A DNA stretch of 54,115 nt from Thioalkalicoccus limnaeus (GTDB lineage: Bacteria; Pseudomonadota; Gammaproteobacteria; Chromatiales; Chromatiaceae): positions 1 through 54,115 of the forward strand of contig NZ_JBDKXB010000024.1 of the NCBI RefSeq assembly GCF_041197575.1. The letters run 5' to 3'. Below are positions 31,386 through 43,665 of this stretch, piece by piece. A program made the position numbers and the translations under genes. A model generated the notes under the pieces. That model made no database searches. It was not told the origin of the DNA and saw nothing but the letters and a program-made list of their open reading frames with translations. Position 1 is the stretch's first letter. The number at the start of each line of letters is the position of its first letter.

Positions 31386-32753
31386 CTAGATGGCCCGGGC
31401 CTGCTCGGCGGCGTTGCCGATGTAGGTCGCGGGGGTCAGGGCCGTGAGGCGGGCTTTGGCGTCGTCGGGGATCTCGAGGCCGGCGATGAAGTCCGCGAGG
31501 GTCTGGCGGCCGATCCGTTGGCCGCGGGTCAGGGCCTTGAGCCGTTCGTAGGGTTGTTCGACGCCGTGGCGGCGCATGACCATCTGAATGGGTTCGGCGA
31601 GCACCTCCCAGTTGGCATCGAGGTCCTCGGCGAGGCGCTCGCGATCGGCCTCGAGCTTGCCGAGACCGCGCAACAGCGATTGCAACGCGATGCTGGTGTG
31701 GGCGATGCCGACCCCGAGGTTGCGCAACGCAGTCGAGTCGGTCAAGTCGCGCTGCCAGCGGGAGATCGGCAATTTCGACGCCAGGTGTTCGAGCACCGCG
31801 TTCGCCACCCCGAGATTGCCTTCGGCGTTTTCGAAGTCGATCGGGTTGACCTTGTGCGGCATCGTCGAGGAGCCGACCTCGCCGGCGACGACGCGCTGCT
31901 TGAAATAGCCGAGCCCGATGTAGCCCCAGGCATCGCGGCAGAAATCGATCAGCACCAGGTTGTGACGGACCAGCGCGTCGAACAGTTCGGCCATGTAGTC
32001 GTGCGGCTCGATCTGGGTCGTGTAGGGGTTCCAGGTCAGGCCGAGGGATTCGACGAAGCCGCGGGCGAAGGCCGGCCAATCGATCGCCGGGTAGGCGGCC
32101 AGATGCGCGTTGTAGTTGCCGACCGCACCGTTGATCTTGCCGGCGAGCGCCACCGCCGCGATCGCCATGCGCTGGCCGCGCAGCCGGTGCACGACGTTGG
32201 CCAGTTCCTTGCCGAGGGTGGTCGGCGTCGCCGGCTGGCCGTGGGTGCGCGCGAGCATCGGCCAGTCCGCGTACTGGTGGGCCAGCTCGCGCAGCGCGGC
32301 GATCACCGCGTCGATCTGCGGCAGCAGCACCTGGCCGCGCCCCTCGCGGATCATCAGGGCATGGCACAGGTTGTTGATGTCCTCCGACGTGCAGGCGAAA
32401 TGAATGAACTCGGAGACCGCTTCCAGTTCGTCGTTGCCGGCGATGCGTTCCTTCAGGAAGTATTCGACGGCCTTGACGTCGTGGTTGGTCGTGCGCTCGA
32501 TCGCCTTGACGCGCTGCGCCTCCTCGACGCCGAAGCCGGCGACCAGGTCGTCGAGGACGCGGCGGGCGTGCGCCGACAGCGGCGGGACCTCGGCGATCCG
32601 CGGGTCCTCGGCGAGGGCCTGAAGCCAGCGGACCTCGACGAGCACGCGATGGCGGATCAGGCCGTACTCGCTGAAGATGGCCCGCAGGTCGCTGGTCTTG
32701 TCGCCGTAGCGGCCGTCGATCGGCGAGACGGCGGTCAGGGATGACAGTTCCAT
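31386..32753 (-). CDS. purB: Adenylosuccinate lyase
   Basis: The 455-residue enzyme splits adenylosuccinate to AMP and SAICAR to AICAR in purine synthesis. Signature elements include SPIDGRYGDKTSDL, the region TNHDVKAVEYFLKE, FIHFACTSEDINN, ARTHGQPATPTTLGKE and the flexible catalytic loop GEVGSSTMPHKVNPIDFENA. The length matches E. coli-type PurB (456). The ATG at 32753 lies 30 bases after the acnA stop, with AAGGAGGTCAATCGCC before it, so the two are probably co-transcribed. Confidence 0.97.
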   Translation of the reverse strand: MELSSLTAVSPIDGRYGDKTSDLRAIFSEYGLIRHRVLVEVRWLQALAEDPRIAEVPPLSAHARRVLDDLVAGFGVEEAQRVKAIERTTNHDVKAVEYFLKERIAGNDELEAVSEFIHFACTSEDINNLCHALMIREGRGQVLLPQIDAVIAALRELAHQYADWPMLARTHGQPATPTTLGKELANVVHRLRGQRMAIAAVALAGKINGAVGNYNAHLAAYPAIDWPAFARGFVESLGLTWNPYTTQIEPHDYMAELFDALVRHNLVLIDFCRDAWGYIGLGYFKQRVVAGEVGSSTMPHKVNPIDFENAEGNLGVANAVLEHLASKLPISRWQRDLTDSTALRNLGVGIAHTSIALQSLLRGLGKLEADRERLAEDLDANWEVLAEPIQMVMRRHGVEQPYERLKALTRGQRIGRQTLADFIAGLEIPDDAKARLTALTPATYIGNAAEQARAI

Positions 32754-32783
32754 GGTAGGCGATTGACCTCCTTAAGGTCGCAC

Positions 32784-35447
<2,664 letters not shown>

Positions 35448-35679
35448 GACGACGAACCTGCTGTTGGAGCCGGTAGGGGAAGGTCAGAATTTTAGCGGCA
35501 TGCGCCGTCCGGCGCACCTGCTGCACTGCAAAAAGACGTGGCCGCACCGAATTCCTACCGTGGCGCAAGGCCGGGTCGTTACGCCGTTCGGCAAACCCCC
35601 TCGCATGGCGTCGCCGCGCGCCTGGTCGGAGGCTCTCGAGACACGGCCCTGATCGGTCGGTGCCGGTCCGTTTTTTCGC

Positions 35680-35708
35680 TTGTCGTCCGCCGGGAGTCGG
35701 TCTAGTAT
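35680..35708 (+). promoter_or_regulatory. Candidate sigma70 promoter for the RND operon
   Basis: TTGTCG (35680-35685) and TAGTAT (35703-35708) are 17 bases apart, each four of six matches to consensus, about 75 bases before the adaptor ATG and in a gap with divergent acnA. Confidence 0.45.
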
Positions 35709-35782
35709 CCAGCCTCGTGTACCGTCCAAGGCTGGCAGGATATCCTTTCCGCTGGCGGTGCATCTTGCCCGAGGATAGGACC

Positions 35783-36898
35783 ATGCGGTGCGTCTCTGGC
35801 CTTTTCGTATTGCTGTGGGTGGTGGGGCTCGTCGGCTGCGATCAGACAGGCCCCGTGGCGCAGGCGGAGAGACCGCCACCGGGGGTCGGCGTGGCCACGG
35901 CCATGCACCGTGACATGACCCCTTCGCTCGAGTTCGTTGGCCGTGTCGAGGCGATTGATGCCGTCGACCTGGTCGCGCGTGTCGGCGGTTTCCTCGCTGG
36001 GCGTGAGTTCAGGGAAGGCTCGATGGTCGAGGCTGGCCAGCTGCTCTTTCGCATCGAGCCGGAGCCCTACGAGATCGCGGTCGCCGCCCGCCAGGCGGAT
36101 CTGGCCCGCACCGAGGCGACGCTCGCGAACGCCACACTCCAGCGCCAGCGCGTGGAGACGCTGGTTGCCCAGAGGACGGCCCCCGAGGCGCGGCTCGATG
36201 AGCTGGTCGGCGCCGAGGGCGAGGCGCGGGCGGTCCGCGACGCGGCTCGCGCGGCGCTGCGCCAAGCCGAGATCGATCTGGGTTACACCGAGATATACGC
36301 CCCCTTCAGCGGGCGGATCGGGCGCGTCAATTTCAGCGAGGGGGCGGTTGTCGGTCCCGGTGCCGGGCCCCTGGCGCGGCTCGTGCGGCTCGACCCGATC
36401 TTCGTCACGATTCCGGTCACGGATCGCGCGATGCTCGCCTTTCGCATGACCCGGGATCCTGCCAGCGGATTTCGTCCTTACCTGCGGCTTGCCGATGGCA
36501 CCCAGTTGGCCGAACCCGGCACGCTCGATTTCTTCGACCCCGAGGTGGCCACGACCACCGACACCGTCCGGGTCCGGGCCCGCTTCGAGAACGCGCGCGA
36601 GATCCTGCTGCCCGGCCAGTTCGTGACGGTCAGCATCCGTGCGGCCGAGCCCGAAAGCGTGCTGGTGATCCCGCAGGTCGCGGTGCAGCAGGATCAGGCC
36701 GGCCACCTGGTGCTGACGGTAACGCCGGACAATCTGGTGCAAGTGACGCGGGTCGCACTGGGGGATCGCATCGACACCGACTGGGTCGTGCTCGGCGGGC
36801 TGCAGGCCGGGGAGAAGGTGATCGTCGAGGGGATGCAGAAGGTCAGGCCCGGCATGGTGGTGCAGCCGACCCCGTCGAGCCTGTACGACGGAGGCTAA
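35783..36898 (+). CDS. RND efflux periplasmic adaptor lipoprotein (MexA/AcrA type)
   Basis: The 371-residue product links an inner membrane RND pump to an outer membrane channel. It has a lipoprotein signal (lipobox LVGC at about residue 20) followed by a biotinyl-lipoyl hairpin (RVEAIDAVDLVARVGGFLAG). A coiled-coil hairpin follows (DLARTEATLANATLQRQRVE), then YAPFSGRIGRVNFSEGAVVG and a beta-barrel and membrane-proximal domain (FVTVSIRAAEPESVLVIPQV). The frame opens earlier, but the ATG at 35783 gives the signal peptide and has GAGGATAGG before it. The pump gene starts six bases after its stop. No outer membrane factor gene is nearby, so a shared one is likely used. Confidence 0.95.
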   Translation: MRCVSGLFVLLWVVGLVGCDQTGPVAQAERPPPGVGVATAMHRDMTPSLEFVGRVEAIDAVDLVARVGGFLAGREFREGSMVEAGQLLFRIEPEPYEIAVAARQADLARTEATLANATLQRQRVETLVAQRTAPEARLDELVGAEGEARAVRDAARAALRQAEIDLGYTEIYAPFSGRIGRVNFSEGAVVGPGAGPLARLVRLDPIFVTIPVTDRAMLAFRMTRDPASGFRPYLRLADGTQLAEPGTLDFFDPEVATTTDTVRVRARFENAREILLPGQFVTVSIRAAEPESVLVIPQVAVQQDQAGHLVLTVTPDNLVQVTRVALGDRIDTDWVVLGGLQAGEKVIVEGMQKVRPGMVVQPTPSSLYDGG

Positions 36899-36904
36899 CG
36901 CATC

Positions 36905-39900
36905 ATGTTCTCCGCCTTCTTCATCTCTCGCGCCCGGTTCGCGATGGTGATCTCGTTGGTCATCATCATCGCTGGCCTGATCGCGATCCGCGCGCTGCCG
37001 GTCGCTCAGTTCCCCGATATCGTGCCACCGCAGGTCTCGGTGGCGGCCTTCTATCCGGGCGCCAATGCCGAAATCGTGGCCGAGACGGTCGCCGCGCCGA
37101 TCGAGGCCGAGGTCAATGGCGTCGACGACATGCTCTACATGACGTCGACCAGCGACAACTCCGGACGCTACCGGCTCGATGTGACCTTCGCCGTCGGCAC
37201 GGATCCCGACATCGCGGCCGTCAACGTCCAAAATCGCGTGGCGCTGGCCCTGCCGACGCTGCCGAGCGAGGTGACCCAGCAGGGCGTGTCGGTGCGCAAG
37301 CAGTCGACGAACATGCTGCTCACGGTGAACCTGCTGTCACCGAACGGCACCTTCGACCGGCTGTTCCTCTCCAACTACATGGAGATCAATATTCGCGATT
37401 CGCTGGCCCGCCTGCCCGGGGTCGGCGACGCGAGCCAGTTCGGTCCGCTCGATTACGCGATGCGGATCTGGCTCGACCCGCAGGTCATGACGGCCCTGGG
37501 TATCAGCGAGGCCGAGGTCGCGGACGCCATCCGGCGCCAGAACCTCCAGGCCGCCGCGGGGCGCCTCGGCGCGCCACCCGACAACGAGGCCCGGGCCTTC
37601 ACTTACACGCTTCAGGCGCAGGGGCGGTTGACGGATCCGGCGGAGTTCGAGCGCATCCTGGTGCGGACCAATCCGGATGGCTCGGTGATCCGTCTGGGCG
37701 ATATCGCGCGCCTCGAGCTGGGTGCCCAGACCTATGATGCAGATGCCTGGATCGATGGCGTACCGACGGCCGCGTTGGGCATCTATCTTTCGCCCGGCGC
37801 CAATGCGCTGGAGACGGCCGATCAGGTCTATGCGACGCTCGAGCGCTTGGCCGAGCGCTTTCCCGACGACCTCGTCTACGATATCTATTACGACACCACC
37901 GACTTCGTGCGCATCAGCATGCGCAACGTGGTCATCACGCTGTTGCAGGCCCTGAGCCTGGTCATCCTGGTGACCTACGCCTTTCTCGGCGATTGGCGCG
38001 CGACGATGGTCCCGGTGCTGGCGATCCCCGGGTCGATCATCGGGACCTTCGCGATCCTGCTGGCCGCTGGTCTCTCGATCAACACCGTCTCGATGTTCGC
38101 GGTGATCCTCGCGATCGGCATCGTCGTCGACGACGCGATCGTCGTGGTCGAGAACACCCAGCGTCTGATCGACGAGGAAAAGCTATCGGCCAAGGAAGCG
38201 GCGAAACGGGCCATGCAGCAGGTGACCGGGCCGATCGTCGCGACCACGCTGGTGCTCTACGCGGTCTTCGTACCCACGGCCTTCCTGCCCGGCATCACGG
38301 GTCAGCTCTATCTCCAGTTCGCGGTGACCATCTCGGTCGCCGTCACCCTGTCCTCGATCATCGCCTTGACGCTGAGCCCGGCGCTGTGCGGCCTGCTGCT
38401 GCGACCGTCGCGCGAACCGCGCGGGCCGCTGCGCTGGTTCTTCACCTTCCTCGACAAGAGTCGCGACGGCTACTCGCGTGTCGTCACCTCGCTGGGGCGG
38501 CGTTCCTTCATCGCGGTCCTGATCATCGGGCTCACCGGGGTCGGCACCGTCTGGCTCTTCAACAAGGTACCGACCGGATTCATTCCGAACGAGGACACCG
38601 GCTACTTCTTCGTCGACATCGCACTGCCCGATGCTGCCTCGTTGGCGCGCACCGGAGCCGTGCTCGCCGAGGTCCAGCAGCTGCTCGCGGCCGAGGAGGA
38701 GATCGACCATGTGCTGACGGTGGCGGGTTTCAGTCTGCTCGCCGGCGTTCGATCGAGCGGCGGCCTGGCGATCGCGGTGCTCAAGCACTGGGATGACCGA
38801 CCCGGCCCGCAGAGCACCTCCGATGCGGTGCTCGCGCGAGTGCAACCCAAGCTGCTGGCGGTGCCGCAGGCGACCGTCTTCGGCTTCGCGGCCCCGCCGA
38901 TCCAGGGGCTGGGCACGGCCGGAGGCATCGAGATGGAGTTGCTCGATCTGGCTGGCCGGCCCCCGGATGAATTGGCGCAGGCACTCCAGGCCTTTACCCG
39001 CAACACCAACGAGCACCCGGAGATCGCTCGCGCCTTCTCGACCTTCAGCGCCCATACGCCGCAGCTCTTCCTCGATATCGACCGCGAGAAGGCCGAGACC
39101 CTCGGGGTGCGGTTGTCGGATCTGTTCCTGACCCTCCAGGCCAATCTGGGTTCGCTTTACATCAACGACTTCAACCTGTTCGGGCGCACCTTCCGGGTCT
39201 TCTTGCAGGCCGATGGGCCTTTCCGCATGACCCCGGATGACATCAACCGTTTGCATGTGCGCAACGCGATGGGCGAGATGGTGCCGGTCCAGTCGCTGGT
39301 CACGGTGACCCCGATCCTCGGGCCGGATAGCACTCGGCGTTTCAATATGTTCCGTGCCGCCAGCGTCAACGTCACGCCGGTCGGCAGCACCGGCGATGGC
39401 ATCGAGGCGCTGCGCGAGATCGAGTCCACGACCTTGCCACCCGGGTTCGCGATCGACTGGAGTGGTACCACCTTCCAGGAGGTGCAGGCCGGCGGCGAGG
39501 CCGCCATCGTGTTGATGCTGGCACTGCTGTTCGTCTACCTGTTTCTGGTCGCGCAGTACGAAAGCTGGTCGGTGCCGAGCGCGGTCGTGCTGTCGGTGGT
39601 CATTGCCGGCGCGGGGGGGCTGGCGGCGACCTGGCTCGTTGGGCTCGACAACAATGTCTACACCCAGATCGGCCTGGTCATGCTGATCGGGCTTGCGAGC
39701 AAGAACGCGATCCTGATCGTCGAGTTCGCCAAGCAGCTGCGCGAGGAAGGTCGCTCGATCCAGCAGGCGGCGGCCGATGCGGCACGGATCCGTTTTCGTG
39801 CGGTGCTGATGACGGCGGTCAGCTTCATCCTCGGCATGTTGCCGCTGGTGCTGGCGACCGGCGCCGGGGCGGCCAGTCAGCTCTCGCTCGGCGTCGTGGT

Positions 39901-40033
39901 CCTGGGCGGTATGGTCGCGGCGACCTTCCTCGGCATCATCGTGGTCCCGCCGCTCTATGTGTTCGTCCAAGGGGTGCGCGAGCGTGTCAAGGGTGGAGTA
40001 GGTGCTGCAACCCTTGACAAGTCTGCGGAATAG
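36905..40033 (+). CDS. RND efflux pump, HAE1 family (AcrB-like)
   Basis: The 1042-residue proton-driven exporter has the N-terminal segment FFISRARFAMVISLVIIIAG and porter-domain motif VAAFYPGANAEIVAETVAAP. TM4 has the proton-relay aspartates in ILAIGIVVDDAIVVVENTQR, and the second repeat has TQIGLVMLIGLASKNAILIV with the conserved lysine. The length and two-fold repeat are those of AcrB/MexB. Substrates cannot be predicted from sequence. It is translated just after the adaptor gene. Downstream, 40034-40164 has no gene. Confidence 0.97.
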   Translation: MFSAFFISRARFAMVISLVIIIAGLIAIRALPVAQFPDIVPPQVSVAAFYPGANAEIVAETVAAPIEAEVNGVDDMLYMTSTSDNSGRYRLDVTFAVGTDPDIAAVNVQNRVALALPTLPSEVTQQGVSVRKQSTNMLLTVNLLSPNGTFDRLFLSNYMEINIRDSLARLPGVGDASQFGPLDYAMRIWLDPQVMTALGISEAEVADAIRRQNLQAAAGRLGAPPDNEARAFTYTLQAQGRLTDPAEFERILVRTNPDGSVIRLGDIARLELGAQTYDADAWIDGVPTAALGIYLSPGANALETADQVYATLERLAERFPDDLVYDIYYDTTDFVRISMRNVVITLLQALSLVILVTYAFLGDWRATMVPVLAIPGSIIGTFAILLAAGLSINTVSMFAVILAIGIVVDDAIVVVENTQRLIDEEKLSAKEAAKRAMQQVTGPIVATTLVLYAVFVPTAFLPGITGQLYLQFAVTISVAVTLSSIIALTLSPALCGLLLRPSREPRGPLRWFFTFLDKSRDGYSRVVTSLGRRSFIAVLIIGLTGVGTVWLFNKVPTGFIPNEDTGYFFVDIALPDAASLARTGAVLAEVQQLLAAEEEIDHVLTVAGFSLLAGVRSSGGLAIAVLKHWDDRPGPQSTSDAVLARVQPKLLAVPQATVFGFAAPPIQGLGTAGGIEMELLDLAGRPPDELAQALQAFTRNTNEHPEIARAFSTFSAHTPQLFLDIDREKAETLGVRLSDLFLTLQANLGSLYINDFNLFGRTFRVFLQADGPFRMTPDDINRLHVRNAMGEMVPVQSLVTVTPILGPDSTRRFNMFRAASVNVTPVGSTGDGIEALREIESTTLPPGFAIDWSGTTFQEVQAGGEAAIVLMLALLFVYLFLVAQYESWSVPSAVVLSVVIAGAGGLAATWLVGLDNNVYTQIGLVMLIGLASKNAILIVEFAKQLREEGRSIQQAAADAARIRFRAVLMTAVSFILGMLPLVLATGAGAASQLSLGVVVLGGMVAATFLGIIVVPPLYVFVQGVRERVKGGVGAATLDKSAE

Positions 40034-40164
40034 CGTCGCGTGCGGTCTCGGCGCGATGCCATCGAACGCCTGTAGGTGATGGTGCTGGTTACCCAGTGTC
40101 AGGCTGGCCCGTCGAGAATCCGGGCCTTTGCGTTACTTCCCAGAGAGTAGAGAGGAGCTTTATC

Positions 40165-40575
40165 GTGTCGAGACATCTCCGTCCCCTTTTCCCCTTGGCC
40201 GTGTTCCTGTCTGTTGGGATTTCGGTCGCCGTCTTCGCCCAGCCCGCGGCGGCGGTTCAGGAAAGCAACTTTGGCTTTGCCACCACCGAGGATCTCTATC
40301 GTGTGTGCGCGGTGGAGGAGGGCGACGCCAATTACGCGCAGGCGCGGCTGGCTTGCCACGCCTTCATCACCGCTACCGTGCAGTATCATGACGCGGTGAC
40401 CGATCGTCGCAACCTCAAACGCCTGATCTGCTATCCGACCGGCACCAAGATTGCCGATGGTCGAGCCGCCTTCCTGGCTTGGGCGCGCGCGAACGCCGAG
40501 GATCAGGAGCGGATGAGTGAAGTGCCGGTCGTCGGTCTGGTCAGGGGGCTGGCCAAGGCCTATCCATGCCGCTGA
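40165..40575 (+). CDS. Rap1a/Tai family-like periplasmic protein
   Basis: The 136-residue protein has a signal peptide (PLAVFLSVGISVAVFAQPAA) and a mature helical domain with paired cysteines: FATTEDLYRVCAVEEGD, ARLACHAFITATVQYHD, LKRLICYPTG and the terminal AYPCR. This matches the Rap1a/Tai immunity fold (four cysteines, C-terminal FPC/YPC). Known members protect against type VI effectors, but many are orphans like this one, with no effector gene beside it. The GTG at 40165 has GGAG seven bases upstream. The longer upstream frame lacks a signal and is excluded. Confidence 0.75.
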   Translation: MSRHLRPLFPLAVFLSVGISVAVFAQPAAAVQESNFGFATTEDLYRVCAVEEGDANYAQARLACHAFITATVQYHDAVTDRRNLKRLICYPTGTKIADGRAAFLAWARANAEDQERMSEVPVVGLVRGLAKAYPCR

Positions 40576-40640
40576 CCTTCCGCTCTGATGTAAGGGTCGA
40601 AGAGGCTTCGACCACCACTCCACCAAACCGGGTGACCACC

Positions 40641-40880
40641 ATGCAAAGACTAGCGACGACCGCCATGATGTCCCTGATCATCGTAGCCGCGGTATCTCTG
40701 ACGGCTTGTGGAACGACCACCACCAGCCGCTCCGGAAGTGGCGCCCTGATGGGGGCCGCCGGCGGTGCCGCGATCGGTTCGATCAGCGGGAACGCGGGCT
40801 CAGGTGCCCTGATCGGGGCGGGTGTCGGAGCGCTTGGAGGCTTCCTGTTCGATCAGCACCAGAAGGGCAACATCGACTGA
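40641..40880 (+). CDS. Glycine-zipper outer membrane lipoprotein
   Basis: The 79-residue protein has a signal peptide with lipobox LTAC (cysteine at about residue 23). Glycine-zipper repeats follow (GALMGAAGGAAIGSISGNAG, then SGALIGAGVGALGGFLFDQH) and a short charged tail. Such proteins are small envelope proteins of unclear role. I use the ATG at 40641; the frame before it has no signal. The ribosome site is weak. Confidence 0.85.
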   Translation: MQRLATTAMMSLIIVAAVSLTACGTTTTSRSGSGALMGAAGGAAIGSISGNAGSGALIGAGVGALGGFLFDQHQKGNID

Positions 40881-40988
40881 TTCTGGTGCCCTCCCGGTAG
40901 CGCCGCATCCGCGGCGCCACGGTCGAATCGGGAAGATCTTGGGGCACGCTGACCCCGCTTGTCGCGATTTCGCAAGGATGTCTCCACG

Positions 40989-42035
40989 ATGATCGAAAGT
41001 TCCGAGTCTCCTGGACTCGAATCCCCGCCGATCGCCATCGATCTCGCCCTGCAGGGCGGTGGTGCTCACGGTGCCTTCACCTGGGGCGTACTCGACCGGC
41101 TGCTCGAGGAGCCCTGGCTCAAAATGGACGGCCTGTCCGGCACCTCGGCCGGGGCGATGAACGCGGCCGTGCTCAGCGATGGCTTTGCCGCTGGCGGGGC
41201 CGCGGGGGCGCGTGCTGCGCTCGGGGCCTTTTGGGGACGGGTTTCCGACGCGGCCCGGATGAGCCCATTGCGGCGCACGCCCCTCGATGTGCTGCTCGGG
41301 CGCTGGACCATGGATCATTCCCCGGCGTTCGTCGCCTTCGACATGACCTCGCGGTTGTTTTCGCCCTACGATATCAATCCGATGGCGTTCAACCCATTGC
41401 GTGACATTCTCGCCGAATCGATCGATTTCGCGCGCTTGGCGCGTTCGGAGGTGAAGGTCTTCGTGACCGCGACCAACGTCCGAACCGGACGGCCACGCAT
41501 CTTCCGCAATGCGGACCTCAGCCCCGATGCGCTGCTGGCCTCGGCCTGCCTGCCGATGATGTTCCAGGCCATCGAGATCGATGGTGATGCCTACTGGGAT
41601 GGCGGTTTCTCCGGCAATCCAACGATCTCGCCGCTGGTTCGCGAATGCAGCGCCGACGACACCATCCTGGTCCAGATCAACCCGGTCGAGCGCCCGGGTA
41701 TCCCGCGCTCGGCGCGTGACATCCTCAACCGCGAGAACGAGATCGCGTTCAATGCGCCCTTGCTGAAGGAGCTGCGCATGATCGCGCTGCTGCGGCAGGT
41801 CGCGGACCCGGGTCACTCCGAAGGCGCCCTGTGGGCCGCGATGCGCCTGCACCGGATCGCGAGCCCGGCGATGCTGGACCTCGGTTATTCTTCGAAGCTC
41901 AACGCCGAGTGGGACTTTTTGACGATGTTGCGGGACGAGGGCCGACGCTGCGCCGCACTGTTTCTCGAACGACATAGCCAGGATCTGGGCCACAGGCCGA
42001 CGTTCGACCTGGATGATCTGTTGGAAGGGATGTAG
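40989..42035 (+). CDS. Patatin-like phospholipase
   Basis: The 348-residue protein has the patatin oxyanion motif LALQGGGAHGAFTWGVLDRL, the nucleophile elbow GLSGTSAGAMNAAV (Gly-x-Ser-x-Gly) and the catalytic Asp in YWDGGFSGNPTISPL, giving the Ser-Asp dyad. These enzymes hydrolyse acyl chains of phospholipids; bacterial homologues are RssA/YchK-like or secreted. No signal peptide is evident, so it is probably cytoplasmic or membrane-associated. The ATG at 40989 has AAGGATG before it. It is coupled to the permease gene, three bases downstream. Confidence 0.93.
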   Translation: MIESSESPGLESPPIAIDLALQGGGAHGAFTWGVLDRLLEEPWLKMDGLSGTSAGAMNAAVLSDGFAAGGAAGARAALGAFWGRVSDAARMSPLRRTPLDVLLGRWTMDHSPAFVAFDMTSRLFSPYDINPMAFNPLRDILAESIDFARLARSEVKVFVTATNVRTGRPRIFRNADLSPDALLASACLPMMFQAIEIDGDAYWDGGFSGNPTISPLVRECSADDTILVQINPVERPGIPRSARDILNRENEIAFNAPLLKELRMIALLRQVADPGHSEGALWAAMRLHRIASPAMLDLGYSSKLNAEWDFLTMLRDEGRRCAALFLERHSQDLGHRPTFDLDDLLEGM

Positions 42036-42038
42036 ATC

Positions 42039-43493
42039 ATGGGATTACTTGGCATCTTGTTGGGGCTCGCGCTCCTGATCGGGTTGGCCTACCGAAGCTG
42101 GAGCGTGCTGCTGCTGGCGCCGCTCGCGGCCCTGGTCGCGGCCCTGCTGTCCGGCGAACCCATGCTGGCGCATTGGACCGAGACCTTCATGGGCGGTGCG
42201 GCGCGCTTTCTCGCCCAATTCTTTCCGCTGTTTCTGTTGGGCGCCCTGTTCGGCAAGCTGATGGACGACAGCGGGTCGGTGCAGTCGATCGCCCGCTTCA
42301 TGAGCACGCGGCTGGGACCGCGTCACGCGGTGCTGGCGGTGGTGCTGGCCGGTGCCATGGTCACCTATGGCGGCGTCAGCCTGTTCGTTGCCTTTTTCGT
42401 GCTGGCGCCGATGGCGCAGGCCCTGTTTCGCGACGCGGACATCCCGCATCGGCTGATGCCGGCCGCGATCGTGCTAGGGACCTCGACCTTCACGATGTCC
42501 GCCCTGCCCGGCACCCCGGCGATTCAGAATGCGATCCCGATGCCCTTCTTCGGTACCACGCCGTTCGCGGCGCCGGGCCTGGGTCTCATTGCCGCGGCCA
42601 TCATGCTGATGTTCGGACTCTGGTGGCTGGGCCGCGCCGAGGCCGCGGCGCGACGCCGAGGCATCGGTTTCGGCGGTCCCGTGCGCATTGCCCCGGATCA
42701 GGCCGCCGACGACCCGAACGTGCGCGAGCGCAGTGCGACGGCCCAGTCCTTCGACCCGGCCGAGATGCGCCATGGCCACCGGAGCGACGAGCTCCCGCCG
42801 ATCTGGGCGGCCGTGCTGCCGCTGATCGTCGTCATCGCCGTCAACCTGACGATGATCGCGTTGGTATTGCCGCGCCTCGACCTGGCTTTCCTGGGCGAGG
42901 ACCAGTGGGGGCCGACCTCGCTGAGCGCCGTCGGCGGCGTGTGGGCTGTCATCGTAGCCTTGATGACGGCGATCCTGGTCCTGATCGCACTCAACTGGAA
43001 ACGCCTGACGAACCTGCGAGAAAGCATGGATGCGGGCGCTAATGCATCGGTGCTCCCGGCCCTGAGCGTCGCGAGTCTCGTCGGCTTCGGGGCGGTCGTG
43101 GCGGCCTTGCCGGCCTTCGAGATGGTGCGCGACTGGGTGCTCGGGATCGACGGCGGCCCTCTGGTCTCGTTGGCCGTCTCCACGAACGTGTTGGCTGCGC
43201 TGACCGGCTCGGCCTCCGGTGGCATGACGATCGCGCTCGAGGCGCTCGGTGCCACCTATATGCAGCTGGCCGGGGAACTGGGCATCGATCCGGCCTTGAT
43301 GCACCGGGTGGCCGTGATCGGGGCCGGCACGCTCGACAGCCTGCCGCACAACGGCGCGGTCGTGACGCTGCTCGCGGTATGCGGTGCGACGCATCGCGAA
43401 AGCTATCTGGATATCGCGATGGTCGCGATCGTGGGGGCGCTGATCGCGCTGGTCGCGGTGATCATCCTGGGAACTCTGTTCGGTTCCTTCTGA
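42039..43493 (+). CDS. GntP family permease
   Basis: The 484-residue polytopic protein (about 12-14 hydrophobic segments) has the GntP pattern: MAHWTETFMGG-like AHWTETFMGGAARFLAQFFP, GAMVTYGGVSLFVAFFVLAP, TSTFTMSALPGTPAIQNAIP and GTLDSLPHNGAVVTLLAVCG. GntP members import gluconate, 3-hydroxybutyrate or related carboxylates with protons. The substrate is unknown here. The ribosome site lies in the end of the patatin gene (GGAAGGGATG). A 10-base tandem repeat begins at its stop codon. Confidence 0.93.
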   Translation: MGLLGILLGLALLIGLAYRSWSVLLLAPLAALVAALLSGEPMLAHWTETFMGGAARFLAQFFPLFLLGALFGKLMDDSGSVQSIARFMSTRLGPRHAVLAVVLAGAMVTYGGVSLFVAFFVLAPMAQALFRDADIPHRLMPAAIVLGTSTFTMSALPGTPAIQNAIPMPFFGTTPFAAPGLGLIAAAIMLMFGLWWLGRAEAAARRRGIGFGGPVRIAPDQAADDPNVRERSATAQSFDPAEMRHGHRSDELPPIWAAVLPLIVVIAVNLTMIALVLPRLDLAFLGEDQWGPTSLSAVGGVWAVIVALMTAILVLIALNWKRLTNLRESMDAGANASVLPALSVASLVGFGAVVAALPAFEMVRDWVLGIDGGPLVSLAVSTNVLAALTGSASGGMTIALEALGATYMQLAGELGIDPALMHRVAVIGAGTLDSLPHNGAVVTLLAVCGATHRESYLDIAMVAIVGALIALVAVIILGTLFGSF

Positions 43494-43520
43494 GGCGGTC
43501 TGAGGCGGTCTGAGACGGCT
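43491..43520. repeat. Tandem 10-base repeat at the end of the permease gene
   Basis: TGAGGCGGTC occurs twice (43491-43510) and a variant TGAGACGGCT follows. The first TGA is the permease stop codon, so extra copies cannot change the protein. The gap to gltS (43521-43665) shows only the ribosome site AGGGGGAG. Confidence 0.85.
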
Positions 43521-43665
43521 GGGACAGGATGGCGTCCGCCGATGGCTGCCATCAACGTCGGCTGCGTCGAAACTGGGTGGATTCACCATTCACTCGACCT
43601 GTTGCAACGGGCACGGGATGGGACGCCGCTGACGTCCGTCCGAGCAAAAACCAGGGGGAGCTGGC

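Noticed and set aside
38183..39970. 595-codon minus-strand frame opposite the RND pump
   Set aside because: Low-complexity, Arg/His/Asp-rich translation typical of antisense shadow frames of high-GC genes.
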